Part shown: piece by piece, positions 16,982-26,852 of the stretch
Layout of the letters: the number at the start of each line of letters is the position of its first letter
Numbering within the stretch: position 1 is the first letter of the stretch
Assembly (NCBI RefSeq): GCF_001423695.1
Contig: NZ_LMOZ01000001.1
Span: forward strand, 1,498,443-1,562,442
Length of the DNA stretch: 64,000 nucleotides
From: Leifsonia sp. Leaf336
GTDB taxonomy: Bacteria; Actinomycetota; Actinomycetes; Actinomycetales; Microbacteriaceae
Direction: 5' to 3'
Notes under the pieces: model-generated
What the model was told of the DNA's origin: nothing
Seen by the model: only the letters and a program-made list of their open reading frames with translations
Databases searched by the model: none
Translations under genes and position numbers: made by a program

Positions 16982-17517
16982 GCGCGGCGGGTTCCGAGGG
17001 GCGTGCGGCCGAGCACCCGGCTCCCGACCTCGGCCCGACCCTCCCGTCCTGGGCGCTCCGGGTGGCGTTCGCCCTGGTCGCCGTGCCCCTCGCGGTGACC
17101 ACGGCGCCGAGCGGGCCGTGGCCGGCGCTCGCGGTCGTCCTGACCGGAATAGCGGTCGTCGTGCCGCGCTGGCGGGTGGCCTGGGCCCTAATCGCGGTGC
17201 TGGCGTTCTCGACACTCCTGGAGCCGGGGACCCTGACCCCGCGCCTGCTCGCGTTGATCGCTGCCGTGCATCTGCTGCACGTGCTGGCGGCGTGGATGCT
17301 CGTCCTGCCCCCGTCCGCACGCTTCCAGCCCGCCGTGCTGCTGCCCTCGCTGCGCCGCTTCGTCCTGATCCAGCTGCCCGTGCAGGTCGCGGCGGTCGTG
17401 CTGCTGCTGGTTGCCCGACCCGCGGCAGCGCCCTGGCTCGCGCTCGTCTCCGGGGTCGCGATCATCGGGCTGGTCGGGCTGCTGGCCGCGCTCCTCCTCG
17501 CCCGGCCGCGGGACTGA
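16978..17517 (+). CDS. Polytopic membrane protein at the end of the MoxR operon
   Basis: A 179-aa protein with about five hydrophobic segments: after a ~28-residue polar N-terminus, [61 protein letters not shown] and two C-terminal helices ([33 protein letters not shown]). No named family recognised. GTG start overlapping the DUF58 stop by 4 nt makes it the fifth coupled gene. Position and topology suggest a membrane partner of the MoxR/DUF58 system; in other genomes a transglutaminase-like protein often occupies this place. Confidence 0.78.
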   Translation: MSAAGSEGRAAEHPAPDLGPTLPSWALRVAFALVAVPLAVTTAPSGPWPALAVVLTGIAVVVPRWRVAWALIAVLAFSTLLEPGTLTPRLLALIAAVHLLHVLAAWMLVLPPSARFQPAVLLPSLRRFVLIQLPVQVAAVVLLLVARPAAAPWLALVSGVAIIGLVGLLAALLLARPRD

Positions 17518-17607
17518 GCGCGCGCGTCGACCACTGTCGTCGGCGAATGTCGGTGGTCGGGCGTACGCTCGCGCGTGTTCGCGAATCGTGTTGTCGGAGC
17601 GCTAGAA

Positions 17608-17623
17608 TCGAACAAAGCTTCGA
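17608..17623 (+). promoter_or_regulatory. LexA-type SOS box upstream of uvrA
   Basis: TCGAAC-AAAG-CTTCGA matches the actinobacterial LexA box TCGAAC-N4-GTTCGA at 11 of 12 fixed positions. It overlaps by one base a TAGAAT hexamer (17603-17608) that could be the uvrA -10, so LexA binding would block transcription. The box lies 90 nt before the uvrA start. Confidence 0.75.
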
Positions 17624-17697
17624 ACCATCCCGTGGGGGCGCTGCGCGCGTGCGCGGTGGGCGAACAGACACCGGGGCGACGGCGGAAATAGCGGAGA

Positions 17698-20688
17698 ATG
17701 GAACGAGTGAGCAGTCTGAGAATGAGCGGGGATACGGGTTTCGACGGCGTGGACTCCAGTGACGACAGGGGCGGAGCGTCGGCGTTCGCGAAGCCGAGCA
17801 AGGTCGTGGGATCGCACCTGAGCGTCCGCGGCGCGCGCGTGCACAATCTGCACAACGTCGACCTCGAAATTCCGCGCGACTCGATGGTGGTCTTCACCGG
17901 CCTGTCCGGATCGGGCAAGTCGTCGCTCGCGTTCGACACGATCTTCGCCGAGGGGCAGCGGCGCTACGTGGAGTCGCTTTCGGCCTACGCTCGCCAGTTC
18001 CTCGGTCAGGTCGACCGTCCCGATGTCGACTTCATCGAGGGCCTGAGCCCCGCGGTCTCCATCGACCAGAAGTCCACCAACCGCAACCCGCGGTCGACGG
18101 TCGGCACGATCACCGAGATCTACGACTACATGCGACTCCTCTGGGCGCGCATCGGCGTTCCGCACTGTCCGGTCTGCGGCGAGAAGATCCAGCGTCAGAC
18201 GGTGCAGCAGATCGCCGACCAGCTCATGGAGCTCGAGGCGGGTACGCGCTACATGGTGGTGAGCCCGGTCATCTCGCAGAAGAAGGGCGAGTTCGTCGAC
18301 CTCTTCAAAGAGCTCGCCGCCAGCGGATACTCGCGCGCCCTCGTCGACGGCCAGCAGGTGCAGCTGAGCGATCCGCCGACGCTCAAGAAGCAGTACAAGC
18401 ACGACATCGCGGTCGTCGTCGACCGTCTCGTCGCCGGCCCGGACATCCTGAGCCGCCTCACCGATTCGCTCGAGACCGCACTGCGGCTGACCGACGGCCT
18501 TGTGCAGGTCAACTTCGTCGACCGCGAGGGCACGGAGGCCTGGCAGTCGTTCAGCGAGAAGCTGTCCTGCCCGAACGGCCACCCCATCCAGCTCACCGAG
18601 ATCGAACCGCGCACGTTCTCGTTCAACGCGCCGTTCGGCGCCTGCCCCGAGTGCTCGGGCCTCGGCACCCGCATGTCGGTCGACGAAGACCTGCTTCTCG
18701 GCGACGACGCGCTCAGCATCGCCGAGGGCGTCATCATCCCGTGGACGACCCAGGGCAAGGGCCTGTTCAACTACTACGAGAAGCTGCTCGACGGCCTCGC
18801 GCGCGACCTCGGCTTCTCGCTCAACACGCCGTGGAAGAAGCTTCCCGCGAACGTGAAAGAGGCCGTGCTGAACGGCGACAACTTCGAGGTCAAGGTGCGG
18901 TGGAAGAACCGCTACGGCCGCGAGATGTCCTACACGTCCGGGTTCGAGGGTGTGGTGCCGTACATCGAGCGCCAGTACGCCCAGGCCGAGACCGACACGC
19001 AGCGCGCCCGCTGGGCCGAGTACCTGCGCGAGGTTCCCTGCGCGGTCTGCAAGGGCAAGCGGCTCAAGCCGGAGGTCCTGGCCGTCCTCGTGCACGGCGC
19101 CTCCATCGCCGATGCGTCGCTGCTCAGCCTTTCCGATGCTCGGGCGTTCATGGAGAAGCTGCACCTGACCGAGCGCGAGCAGAAGATCGGTGCGCAGGTG
19201 CTGCGCGAGATCAAGATCCGTCTCGACTTCCTGATCCAGGTGGGTCTGAGCTACCTCGATCTCGCGCGTGCCGCTGCCACCCTGTCGGGAGGCGAGGCTC
19301 AGCGCATCCGCCTGGCCACCCAGATCGGCTCCGGGCTCACCGGCGTGCTGTACGTGCTCGACGAGCCGAGCATCGGCCTCCACCAGCGCGACAACCGCCG
19401 TCTGATCGACACGCTCGTCGCGCTCCGCGATCTGGGCAACACGCTGATCGTCGTCGAGCACGATGAAGACACGATCCGCACGGCCGACTGGATCGTCGAC
19501 ATCGGTCCGGGAGCAGGTGTCAACGGCGGACACGTGGTGCACTCGGGCTCCTATGACGACCTTCTCGCGAACACGGACTCGCTCACCGGCGACTACCTCG
19601 CCGGCCGGCGCGAGATCGCGATCCCCGAGAAGCGCAGGAAGATCGACAAGAAGCGCGTGATCCGGGTCGTCGACGCGGAGGCGAACAACCTCAAGAAGGT
19701 CTCCGTCGACTTCCCGCTCGGCGCGTTCGTGGCGGTCACGGGCGTCTCCGGCTCGGGAAAGTCGTCCCTGGTCAACGACATCCTGTACCGGGTGCTCGCC
19801 AACAAGCTCAACGGCGCCCGCAAGCTGCCGGGCAAGCACCGCAGCGTGACGGGCCTCGAGAACCTCGACAAGGTCGTGCACGTCGACCAGGCACCGATCG
19901 GCCGCACCCCGCGCTCCAACCCGGCGACCTATACGGGCGTCTTCGACCGCATCCGCACCCTGTTCTCGGAAACGCCGGAGGCCAAGGCCCGCGGCTATCT
20001 GCCCGGACGGTTCAGCTTCAACGTCAAGGGCGGCCGCTGCGAGGCGTGCGCGGGCGACGGCACCATCAAGATCGAGATGAACTTCCTGCCCGACGTCTAC
20101 GTGGCGTGCGAGGTGTGCGGGGGAGCGCGCTACAACCGCGACACCCTGACCGTGCACTACAAGGGCAAGAACATCGCCGAAGTGCTGGACATGCCGATCA
20201 GCGAGGCCGCGGAGTTCTTCCGGCCGATCTCTGCGATCCACCGCTTCCTGCAGACCCTCGTCGACGTCGGGCTCGGCTACGTGCGGCTCGGCCAGAGCGC
20301 CACGACCCTGTCGGGAGGCGAGGCGCAGCGCGTCAAGCTCGCGACCGAGCTCCAGCGCCGGTCGAACGGGCGCAGCGTGTACGTGCTCGACGAGCCGACG
20401 ACCGGCCTCCACTTCGAAGACGTGCGCAAGCTTCTGCTCGTGCTGAACGGCCTGCTCGACAAGGGCAACACGGTCATCGTCATCGAGCACAACCTCGACG
20501 TCATCAAGTCGGCTGACTGGATCATCGATATGGGTCCGGAGGGCGGAGCCGGCGGCGGAACGGTCATCGCGACGGGAACGCCGGAACAGGTCGCCGATGC
20601 GCCGGGAAGCCACACCGGCTACTTCCTGAAGGAGATCCTGCAGGGGGAGGGCGCCATCGGCTCCGAGCGTGTCCGCGGCGCCGCGTAA
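17698..20688 (+). CDS. uvrA: Excinuclease ABC subunit A
   Basis: A ~996-aa ABC-type damage sensor of nucleotide excision repair. The first Walker A is GLSGSGKS (residues 68-75) and the second GVSGSGKS (near 682). Signature motifs [12 protein letters not shown] (near 530) and [12 protein letters not shown] (near 871) are intact. Zinc modules are visible as [13 protein letters not shown]...CPECSGLG and CEACAGDG...CEVCGGARY. Start is uncertain: homologs usually begin just before the [11 protein letters not shown] block, so the first ~35 residues may be partly untranslated; GTG 17707 and ATG 17722 are alternatives. A LexA box lies upstream. uvrC follows after 1 nt. Confidence 0.96.
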   Translation: MERVSSLRMSGDTGFDGVDSSDDRGGASAFAKPSKVVGSHLSVRGARVHNLHNVDLEIPRDSMVVFTGLSGSGKSSLAFDTIFAEGQRRYVESLSAYARQFLGQVDRPDVDFIEGLSPAVSIDQKSTNRNPRSTVGTITEIYDYMRLLWARIGVPHCPVCGEKIQRQTVQQIADQLMELEAGTRYMVVSPVISQKKGEFVDLFKELAASGYSRALVDGQQVQLSDPPTLKKQYKHDIAVVVDRLVAGPDILSRLTDSLETALRLTDGLVQVNFVDREGTEAWQSFSEKLSCPNGHPIQLTEIEPRTFSFNAPFGACPECSGLGTRMSVDEDLLLGDDALSIAEGVIIPWTTQGKGLFNYYEKLLDGLARDLGFSLNTPWKKLPANVKEAVLNGDNFEVKVRWKNRYGREMSYTSGFEGVVPYIERQYAQAETDTQRARWAEYLREVPCAVCKGKRLKPEVLAVLVHGASIADASLLSLSDARAFMEKLHLTEREQKIGAQVLREIKIRLDFLIQVGLSYLDLARAAATLSGGEAQRIRLATQIGSGLTGVLYVLDEPSIGLHQRDNRRLIDTLVALRDLGNTLIVVEHDEDTIRTADWIVDIGPGAGVNGGHVVHSGSYDDLLANTDSLTGDYLAGRREIAIPEKRRKIDKKRVIRVVDAEANNLKKVSVDFPLGAFVAVTGVSGSGKSSLVNDILYRVLANKLNGARKLPGKHRSVTGLENLDKVVHVDQAPIGRTPRSNPATYTGVFDRIRTLFSETPEAKARGYLPGRFSFNVKGGRCEACAGDGTIKIEMNFLPDVYVACEVCGGARYNRDTLTVHYKGKNIAEVLDMPISEAAEFFRPISAIHRFLQTLVDVGLGYVRLGQSATTLSGGEAQRVKLATELQRRSNGRSVYVLDEPTTGLHFEDVRKLLLVLNGLLDKGNTVIVIEHNLDVIKSADWIIDMGPEGGAGGGTVIATGTPEQVADAPGSHTGYFLKEILQGEGAIGSERVRGAA

Positions 20689-20689
20689 G

Positions 20690-22732
20690 ATGCCGCCTGT
20701 GAGTCCGACCCGCACAGACACGGTCAGCTACCGGCCCAAGGCGGGGGAGATCCCGACCCAGCCGGGAGTGTACCGGTTCCGTGACGCGAACCGGCGCGTG
20801 CTCTACGTCGGCAAGGCCAAGAACCTGCGCGCGCGACTCAGCAACTATTTCCAGCCGCTGCGCAGCCTCCACGAGCGCACGCGCCGCATGGTCACGACGG
20901 CGAACAGCGTGGAGTGGACGGTCGTCGCGACCGAGTTCGAGGCCCTCCAGCTCGAGTACACCTGGATCAAGGAGTTCAACCCGCCCTTCAACGTCCAGTT
21001 CCGCGACGACAAGTCGTACCCGTACCTGGCCGTGACGCTGGGCGACCGCATCCCGCGGGTGATGGTCACCCGCAACCGCAACCTCAAGGACGCCCGCTAC
21101 TTCGGCCCGTATACGAAGGTCTGGGCGATCCGCGACACGGTCGACCTGATGCTCAAGGCCTTCCCGGTGCGCAGCTGCTCCGATGGCGTGTACCGCCGTG
21201 CGGAGCTGACCGGCCGGCCGTGCCTGCTGGGCGACATCGGCAAATGCGCGGCGCCGTGCGTCGGACGCATCAGCCCGGAGGATCACCGCGGCCTCGCCGA
21301 GGACTTCGTCTCGTTCATGGCGGGCAATGACACCACCTACATCCGCGCGCTCACCGAGCAGATGAAGCAGGCCGCGAGCACGCTCGACTACGAGGCGGCG
21401 GCGCGGCACCGCGACGCCATCCAGGCCCTCGAGGCGGCGATGGGCAAGAGCGCCGTCGTGTTGCACGAGAATGTCGACCTCGACGCGTTCGGCATCGCGC
21501 ACGACGAATTGGCGGCCGCGGTGCAGCAGTTCATCGTGCGCGGCGGGCGCATCCGCGGTGTGCGGTCGTGGGTGGTCGACAAGGAGCTCGACATCGAGCT
21601 CGGCGAGCTCGTCGAGACGGTCCTGCAGAACGCCTACGAGGGCGCGGACGCCCCGCCTCGCGAGATCCTCGTGCCCGAGCTGCCGGAGGACGCGAGCGAG
21701 CTCGAGCAGTGGCTCATGGCACGACGGGTGGAGGCCGACGAAGCCGGACCGGTGCGTCGCGGCCCCAAGTCGACGGGCAAGGTGGAGCTCCGCGTCGCCC
21801 AGCGCGGCGAAAAGGCCGCCCTGGCGCAGACCGCCGAGATGAACGCGAAGAACGCGCTCATTCTCTACAAGACCCGGCGCAGCTCCGACTTCGTCGCGCG
21901 GTCCAAGGCGCTCAACGACATCCAGGACGCTCTCGGCATGGCCGACGCTCCACTGCGCATGGAGTGCTTCGATGTGTCGCACCTGAGCGGCACCAACATC
22001 GTGGCCTCCATGGTCGTGTTCGAAGACGGCCTGCCCCGCAAAGACCAGTACCGCCGGTTCAGCATCCCGGAGTCGACCGACGACACCGAGTCCATCTACC
22101 AGGTGATCTCGCGGCGCCTCGCGTATCTGAGGGAGGACGCCGAGGCCACGGCCTCCACGGACGAGGTCGCCGACACGACGTCGGCAGGCGACGATCCGGA
22201 GATCGACGTCGACGCCGAGCTGGCGGAGGCCGCGGAACGTCGGCGCCGCAAGTTCTCGTACCCGCCGAACCTGCTCATCGTCGACGGCGGTCAACCGCAG
22301 GTCGCCGCGGCGCAGCGCGCACTCGACGAATCCGGCGTGACGGGGATCCAGCTCGCCGGGATCGCCAAGCGGCTCGAGGAGATCTGGCTGCCCGACTCCG
22401 ACTTCCCGGTCATCCTGCCGCGCAACAGCGACGCCCTGTTCCTGGTGCAGCGCATCCGTGACGAGGCGCACCGGTTCGCCATCACGTACCAGCGCGCCCG
22501 GCGCAAGCGCGACATCACCTCCGTTCTGGGCGAGATCCCCGGGCTTGGTCCGTCGCGCGTGAAAGAACTCCTCAAACACTTCGGGTCGGTGGCGCAGCTG
22601 CGTCAGGCGACTCCGGAGCAGATCGCCGAGGTGCGCGGCGTCGGGCCCGCCACAGCAGCCGCCGTCTTCGAGCGCCTGAACGGGGACGGCAGGGACGGCA
22701 GGGACGGCGCGGACGGCCCCGGCAACGACTGA
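20690..22732 (+). CDS. uvrC: Excinuclease ABC subunit C
   Basis: A ~680-aa dual-incision nuclease. The GIY-YIG domain (3' incision) is at about residues 15-100 ([23 protein letters not shown]). A UVR motif for UvrB contact follows near 225-260, then the RNase H-like 5'-incision domain ([32 protein letters not shown]), and a C-terminal helix-hairpin-helix pair ([25 protein letters not shown]). An acidic ~40-residue insertion rich in Asp/Glu/Ala/Thr sits between LAYLRED and RRKFSYPPN inside the RNase H-like domain, and the tail is a short (G/R/A)DG repeat. ATG at 20690 is 1 nt after uvrA; GTG 20699 is an alternative start. Confidence 0.97.
   Translation: MPPVSPTRTDTVSYRPKAGEIPTQPGVYRFRDANRRVLYVGKAKNLRARLSNYFQPLRSLHERTRRMVTTANSVEWTVVATEFEALQLEYTWIKEFNPPFNVQFRDDKSYPYLAVTLGDRIPRVMVTRNRNLKDARYFGPYTKVWAIRDTVDLMLKAFPVRSCSDGVYRRAELTGRPCLLGDIGKCAAPCVGRISPEDHRGLAEDFVSFMAGNDTTYIRALTEQMKQAASTLDYEAAARHRDAIQALEAAMGKSAVVLHENVDLDAFGIAHDELAAAVQQFIVRGGRIRGVRSWVVDKELDIELGELVETVLQNAYEGADAPPREILVPELPEDASELEQWLMARRVEADEAGPVRRGPKSTGKVELRVAQRGEKAALAQTAEMNAKNALILYKTRRSSDFVARSKALNDIQDALGMADAPLRMECFDVSHLSGTNIVASMVVFEDGLPRKDQYRRFSIPESTDDTESIYQVISRRLAYLREDAEATASTDEVADTTSAGDDPEIDVDAELAEAAERRRRKFSYPPNLLIVDGGQPQVAAAQRALDESGVTGIQLAGIAKRLEEIWLPDSDFPVILPRNSDALFLVQRIRDEAHRFAITYQRARRKRDITSVLGEIPGLGPSRVKELLKHFGSVAQLRQATPEQIAEVRGVGPATAAAVFERLNGDGRDGRDGADGPGND
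22682..22717 (+). repeat. Four tandem 9-bp units at the 3' end of uvrC
   Basis: Near-identical units of the form (n)(g/c)GGACGGC, repeated four times in frame, encode [12 protein letters not shown] at the UvrC C-terminus. Because the unit is a multiple of three, slippage would change the number of tripeptides without a frameshift. Confidence 0.75.
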
Positions 22733-22734
22733 CG

Positions 22735-22766
22735 CGGTACCACCGAGGAATCCCTCCGTGGTACCG
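22735..22766 (+). terminator. uvrC terminator hairpin
   Basis: Two 14-nt arms starting CGGTACCAC and ending GTGGTACCG, with one internal mismatch, close an AATC loop directly after the uvrC stop. There is no U tract, but it is well placed to end the uvrA-uvrC transcript. Confidence 0.65.
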
Positions 22767-22810
22767 GCAGGAGGCTACCCCGGGGTGATGTGCGGACGGT
22801 GCCCCCTCCC

Positions 22811-22816
22811 TAGCGT
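22811..22816 (+). promoter_or_regulatory. -10 element of the dedA-family gene (leaderless)
   Basis: TAGCGT ends 6 nt before the ATG at 22823, with no Shine-Dalgarno. Confidence 0.5.
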
Positions 22817-22822
22817 CGGAGC

Positions 22823-23509
22823 ATGGATGTCGTCAACGAGTTCATCGCCAGCGCCGCGGCCTCGCCCTGGGTGTACCTGATCGTGTTCGCCGTCGTGCTG
22901 GTGGACGCGTTCTTCCCACCCGTCCCGAGCGAGACGGTGGTCATCGCGGCCGCGGCTGCCGCGGTCGCCACGGGCAACCCGAATCTGCCGCTGCTGCTCG
23001 CCTGCGCCGCGGCGGGGGCGGTCGCCGGCGACAACCTGACCTTCGCGGTCGGGCGCACCGTGGGGCTGGAGCGGTTCCGTTTCGAGCGATGGCCTCGGCT
23101 GCGCGCCGCGCTCGATCGCGCCCGGCGCGGCATCCATGCGCGGGCGGGCGTCCTCGTGCTCTCGGCCCGGTACGTGCCCGTCGGCAGGGTGGCCGTCAAC
23201 CTGGTGGCCGGCGCGGCGGGAGTGTCCCGGCTCCGCTTCCTGATGCTGTCCGCGATCGCGGGGGTCTCCTGGGCGCTGTACTCCGTTACTGTGGGAGTGC
23301 TCGCAGCACACTGGTTGCACGGCAACGCGTTCCTCGCGATGGTCGTGGGCGTGGCCGTCGGCATCGCGGTCGGGTTCGTCGTCGACGCACTGCTGCGAGC
23401 GACCTCCCGACGCCGTGCAGCGACGACTGCAGTGGTCGACCCGCTCTCCTCGGAGCGGGCGCCCGAGCCCGTCGAGGTCGCTGCTATCGAGATGGAGGGC
23501 GGACGATGA
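22823..23509 (+). CDS. DedA (SNARE-associated/VTT) family membrane protein
   Basis: A 228-aa polytopic inner-membrane protein. The DedA hallmarks are present: an early re-entrant hydrophobic segment with FFPPVPSETVVIAAA, a GDNLTFAVGR block, and the arginine-containing SARYVPVGRVAVNLVAGAAGVSR-type segment near residue 115-137. DedA proteins act as lipid (undecaprenyl phosphate or phospholipid) flippases or transporters and affect membrane stress resistance. Its stop overlaps the histidine kinase start by 4 nt, so it is coupled to a two-component system that may sense the same envelope state. The tail after the last membrane segment is polar and variable. Confidence 0.92.
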   Translation: MDVVNEFIASAAASPWVYLIVFAVVLVDAFFPPVPSETVVIAAAAAAVATGNPNLPLLLACAAAGAVAGDNLTFAVGRTVGLERFRFERWPRLRAALDRARRGIHARAGVLVLSARYVPVGRVAVNLVAGAAGVSRLRFLMLSAIAGVSWALYSVTVGVLAAHWLHGNAFLAMVVGVAVGIAVGFVVDALLRATSRRRAATTAVVDPLSSERAPEPVEVAAIEMEGGR

Positions 23510-24714
23510 CCGGCACCGCCGTCGCGCCGACGCTGCGACTCGACCGTTCGCTCGCTCTGCTGTGGGGAGCCGCCTGCACGGCGTCCGTCGCCCTCCTGGT
23601 CCTCTCCTCCACGCTGGGGGCCGCGCTCTACGGAATTCCCGTCGTCCTGTCATTGTTGCTCGGCCTCGTGCTGGCCGGCTCCCTCGTGCTCGCCCTGGTG
23701 CTCCCGCTCGTGGCCGCAGGCACGTCGGCCGCGGCCGTGATCGCCCTCGCGATCGCCGGCTCGCCCGCGACCGGCAGCCCCTGGCCGGTCGCCGTTCCGA
23801 CGATGATCGCGTTCGCCTTGACGCTCGGGCTCGTCGTCCTCCGCTCCGATTGGCGCCCTGGCTTCATCGCCTGGGTCGTCGGTGTGGCGGGTGCGTCCGT
23901 CGTGGGGATCGTCGGTCATCGGCACCCAGCCTCCGGTGAGGCGGTGACGGCCGACCTGATCGTGTTCGCGGCGGTGTCCGGCGCTGTGCTCGGCGCCGCG
24001 GTGCTGGTGAGCAGATGGCAGGCGGTGCGCCGTCAGCTGGTGCGCGAGCAGCAGGTGTCGGCATCGGAGCACGCGCGCCGCGAGGTCGCTGAGGAGCGCA
24101 CCCGCATCGCGCGCGAGTTGCACGACGTCGTCGCGCACGGCATGTCCGCCATCCAGGTCCAGGCTTCGAGCGCGCGCTATCGTCTTCCCGACCTCCCCGA
24201 GGACGCCGCCCGGGAGTTCGACGAGCTTGCGGCGACCGCGCGCGCGTCGATGGGGGAGATGCGCCGATTGCTCGGCGTGCTCCGTCACGAGGGCGGTGCC
24301 GAGCTCGCGCCGCAGCCCGGGTTCGCGGAGGTGCCGGGGCTCATCGCCGACGCGGCACGACGAGGGGAGGTCGTGCTCGATGCAGAACTGCCGGAGGACG
24401 ACCCGGCCCGGCGGGATCCGGTGCTCGGACTCGCCGTGTACCGCATCGTCCAGGAGTCGCTGAGCAATGTCGCGCGGCACGCGACCGGCGCCGCGGTTCG
24501 GGTCCGCATCGAGCGCGCGGGCGACGCCGTGCGCGTGGAGGTGCGCAACGGCCGCGCGCCCGGCCGCCCTGCGTCGGCGCCGGCGCCGATCGGCGGCGGT
24601 CACGGCATCCGCGGGATGCGCGAGCGCGCCGGCCTGCTCGACGGGACGCTCGCTGCGGAGCCGGTCGACGACGGGTTCGCGGTCGTCGCCGTGCTGCCCG
24701 CGGCCGGGAGGTGA
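23506..24714 (+). CDS. Sensor histidine kinase (NarL/DesK-type, HisKA_3)
   Basis: A 402-aa membrane kinase. Residues about 15-170 hold five or six membrane segments with almost no extracytoplasmic domain, which suggests intramembrane sensing. The dimerisation/phosphorylation motif is ERTRIARELHDVVAHG, with His206 as phosphate acceptor. The ATPase domain has an N-box-like YRIVQESLSNVARHA and the G-box GGGHGIRGMRERAGLL. It lies 4 nt before its response regulator and 4 nt into the DedA gene. The ligand is unknown; coupling to dedA suggests a membrane or envelope stimulus. Confidence 0.93.
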   Translation: MTGTAVAPTLRLDRSLALLWGAACTASVALLVLSSTLGAALYGIPVVLSLLLGLVLAGSLVLALVLPLVAAGTSAAAVIALAIAGSPATGSPWPVAVPTMIAFALTLGLVVLRSDWRPGFIAWVVGVAGASVVGIVGHRHPASGEAVTADLIVFAAVSGAVLGAAVLVSRWQAVRRQLVREQQVSASEHARREVAEERTRIARELHDVVAHGMSAIQVQASSARYRLPDLPEDAAREFDELAATARASMGEMRRLLGVLRHEGGAELAPQPGFAEVPGLIADAARRGEVVLDAELPEDDPARRDPVLGLAVYRIVQESLSNVARHATGAAVRVRIERAGDAVRVEVRNGRAPGRPASAPAPIGGGHGIRGMRERAGLLDGTLAAEPVDDGFAVVAVLPAAGR

Positions 24715-24718
24715 CCGG

Positions 24719-25390
24719 ATGAGTGTCACCGTCCTCGTCGCGGACGATCAGGCGATGGTGCGCGCCGGGTTCGCCGCCATCCTCGGCGCACAGGACGGCA
24801 TCGAGGTGGTCGGTCAGGCCGAAGACGGCGCGCAGGCGGTGGAGTTCGCTCGTCGGTTGCGCCCGGACGTCGTGCTGATGGACGTTCGGATGCCCGTCAT
24901 GAACGGGATCGACGCGACCAGGGAGCTGGTGCGGCCGAGCCGAGGCGATCCGCATCGCCCGTTGGTGCTGGTGCTGACGACATTCGACGCCGACGAGTAC
25001 GTCTACGACGCGCTGCAGGCCGGCGCGAGCGGCTTCCTGCTCAAAGACGCACCGCCTGCGGACCTGGTGCATGCCGTGCGGGTCGTCGCGGCGGGGGAGG
25101 CGCTCCTCGCGCCGCGCGTGACCAAGCGGCTGCTGGAGCGGTTCGCGGCGCAGCGGCCCGTCAGCAGCGACAAGGCGCAGCGTCTGGCCGATCTCACGGA
25201 GCGCGAGCGCGAGATTCTCATCCTGATCGGCAGCGGGGCGTCCAACGCGGAGATCGCGGGCCGGCTGTTCATCGCGGAGCAGACGGTGAAGACGCACGTG
25301 AGCCGCGTGTTCGCGAAGCTCGGGCTGCGCGACCGCGTGCAAGCGGTGATCCTCGCCTTCGATGCGGGTCTGGTCGAGCCCAAGCCCTGA
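24719..25390 (+). CDS. NarL/LuxR-family response regulator
   Basis: A 223-aa DNA-binding regulator paired with the kinase just upstream. The receiver domain has Asp9-Asp10 and phospho-acceptor Asp55 (VVLMDVRMP), Thr near residue 86 (LTTFDADEY) and the conserved Lys (FLLKDAPP). The C-terminal LuxR-type helix-turn-helix is LTEREREILILIGSG, then SNAEIAGRLF and TVKTHVSRVFAKLGL. The ATG at 24719 follows the kinase stop by 4 nt. Likely targets include the neighbouring dedA or acyltransferase genes, but no binding site can be read here. Confidence 0.94.
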   Translation: MSVTVLVADDQAMVRAGFAAILGAQDGIEVVGQAEDGAQAVEFARRLRPDVVLMDVRMPVMNGIDATRELVRPSRGDPHRPLVLVLTTFDADEYVYDALQAGASGFLLKDAPPADLVHAVRVVAAGEALLAPRVTKRLLERFAAQRPVSSDKAQRLADLTEREREILILIGSGASNAEIAGRLFIAEQTVKTHVSRVFAKLGLRDRVQAVILAFDAGLVEPKP

Positions 25391-25514
25391 GCCGCCCCGT
25401 CGTACCCCGGTAGGGGTCGGGATTGGCTCCCCGGTGTGACGCGGGACTCCGCGTCCTCCCGAGACGCTTCCTCCGTCGGTCCGTCGGTCCGCCGGGCCGC
25501 GGAAGGAGCTCTCG

Positions 25515-26819
25515 ATGTCCACCTCCATCGCATCAGTCCCGGTTCGGTCTGCGGCGCAGCCGGCCACGCGGCCCGCGTCTGTCCGGCGCGACGGCGCCGT
25601 CGACCTCGTGCGGGCGGTCTGTCTGACGGTCGTCGTCGGGCTGCACGCGCTCATGGTCGGCGTCTCCGTCGGGCCGCACGGACCGGTCCTCGAGAACGCG
25701 CTCGAGGAGTGGTCGTTCTTCCCGGCGGTGAGCTGGCTGGTCCAAGTGATGCCGCTGTTCTTCGTCCTCGGCGGATTCTCGGCGTACGGGCAGTGGAAAC
25801 GGCTGAAGGAGGCGGGCGCAGGGTACGGCGACTATCTCGCCGGTCGCCTCAGCCGGCTGCTGGCGCCCGCGCTGGCCGCGATCGCCGCCGCGGCTGCGCT
25901 ACTGTCGGCGCTCGCGCTCGCGGGCGTGCCCGCCGGCGAGATCGCCGTCGCCGGCTTCCGGCTCTCGCAGCCGTTGTGGTTCCTCGGCGTCTACGTCCTG
26001 TGCACGGCCGCCGTGCCGTTGCTGGTGGAGGCGCACGACCGTCGACCGGTTGCGTCCATCGCCGCTCTCGCGGCGCTCGCCCTCACCGTCGACGCGGTGC
26101 GCGGGGCCACCGGTGTCGCGGCCGTCGGCTTCGCGAACCTGCTCTTCGTGTGGCTGCTCGTGCAGCAGCTCGGCTTCTGGCTGGGGTCCGGACTCCTGGA
26201 TGCGCTCGCCCGGCGGGCGCTCAGTGGTCTCGCCGCCGCCGCGCTCGTCCTCGCCGGCGCTGGCGCCGCGCTCGGGCTGTGGTCGGCGGACATGTACGCG
26301 AACCTCAACCCGCCCGCCACCGCTCTGGCGCTGCTGGGCACGGCTCAACTCGCCGTCTTCGTGCTGCTGCGCCCCCGACTGCGCACCGCCATGGCGAGGC
26401 CGCTGCTCGCTAGCGCGGTGGGCGCCGTCAACCGTCGCGCCATGACCGTGTACGCCTGGCACATGCTCGCGTTGATCCCGCTCGCTGGCCTGCTGCTGGT
26501 GTCCGGGCTGCCGCTGCCCGCGCCGCTGTCCGCGGGCTGGTGGGCCTCCCGCCCGCTGTGGCTGGCCGTCGTCGCGCTGGCCGTGGTCGGACTCGTCGCC
26601 GTCGCCGGCCGCGCGGAGCGGGGGAGCGCACCCTCCGCCTCGCGTGCCGCGGTCTCCGTGCCGCGTGCGGCCGCCGCTGTCGCGTGCGGGGCGGGCGGCG
26701 TGCTGATCGTGCTTCTCGCCGGCTCCGCGATCGCCGGCTGGGTCACGGGCGCGGCGCTCGTTTTCGCGGCGGTGCGGATTCCTCGGCTCGACCGCGTCCC
26801 GGAGGCGCTCAGTCGGTAG
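25515..26819 (+). CDS. Acyltransferase 3 family membrane protein
   Basis: A 434-aa protein with about ten to eleven membrane helices. It opens with RRDGAVDLVRAVCLTVVVGLHALM, the acyltransferase-3 N-terminal helix with the catalytic His in the VVxxH context, and continues with LFFVLGGFSAYGQWKRL and RLSRLLAPALAAI. Family members O-acylate sugars, lipids or peptidoglycan at the membrane. The ATG has GGAAGGAG 9 nt upstream. It follows the two-component genes after 124 nt. Substrate unknown; a membrane or cell-wall modification controlled by that system is an inference. Confidence 0.87.
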   Translation: MSTSIASVPVRSAAQPATRPASVRRDGAVDLVRAVCLTVVVGLHALMVGVSVGPHGPVLENALEEWSFFPAVSWLVQVMPLFFVLGGFSAYGQWKRLKEAGAGYGDYLAGRLSRLLAPALAAIAAAAALLSALALAGVPAGEIAVAGFRLSQPLWFLGVYVLCTAAVPLLVEAHDRRPVASIAALAALALTVDAVRGATGVAAVGFANLLFVWLLVQQLGFWLGSGLLDALARRALSGLAAAALVLAGAGAALGLWSADMYANLNPPATALALLGTAQLAVFVLLRPRLRTAMARPLLASAVGAVNRRAMTVYAWHMLALIPLAGLLLVSGLPLPAPLSAGWWASRPLWLAVVALAVVGLVAVAGRAERGSAPSASRAAVSVPRAAAAVACGAGGVLIVLLAGSAIAGWVTGAALVFAAVRIPRLDRVPEALSR

Positions 26820-26852
26820 GCTTGACCCACGCAGTTCAGAGAAGGAGAGCAC

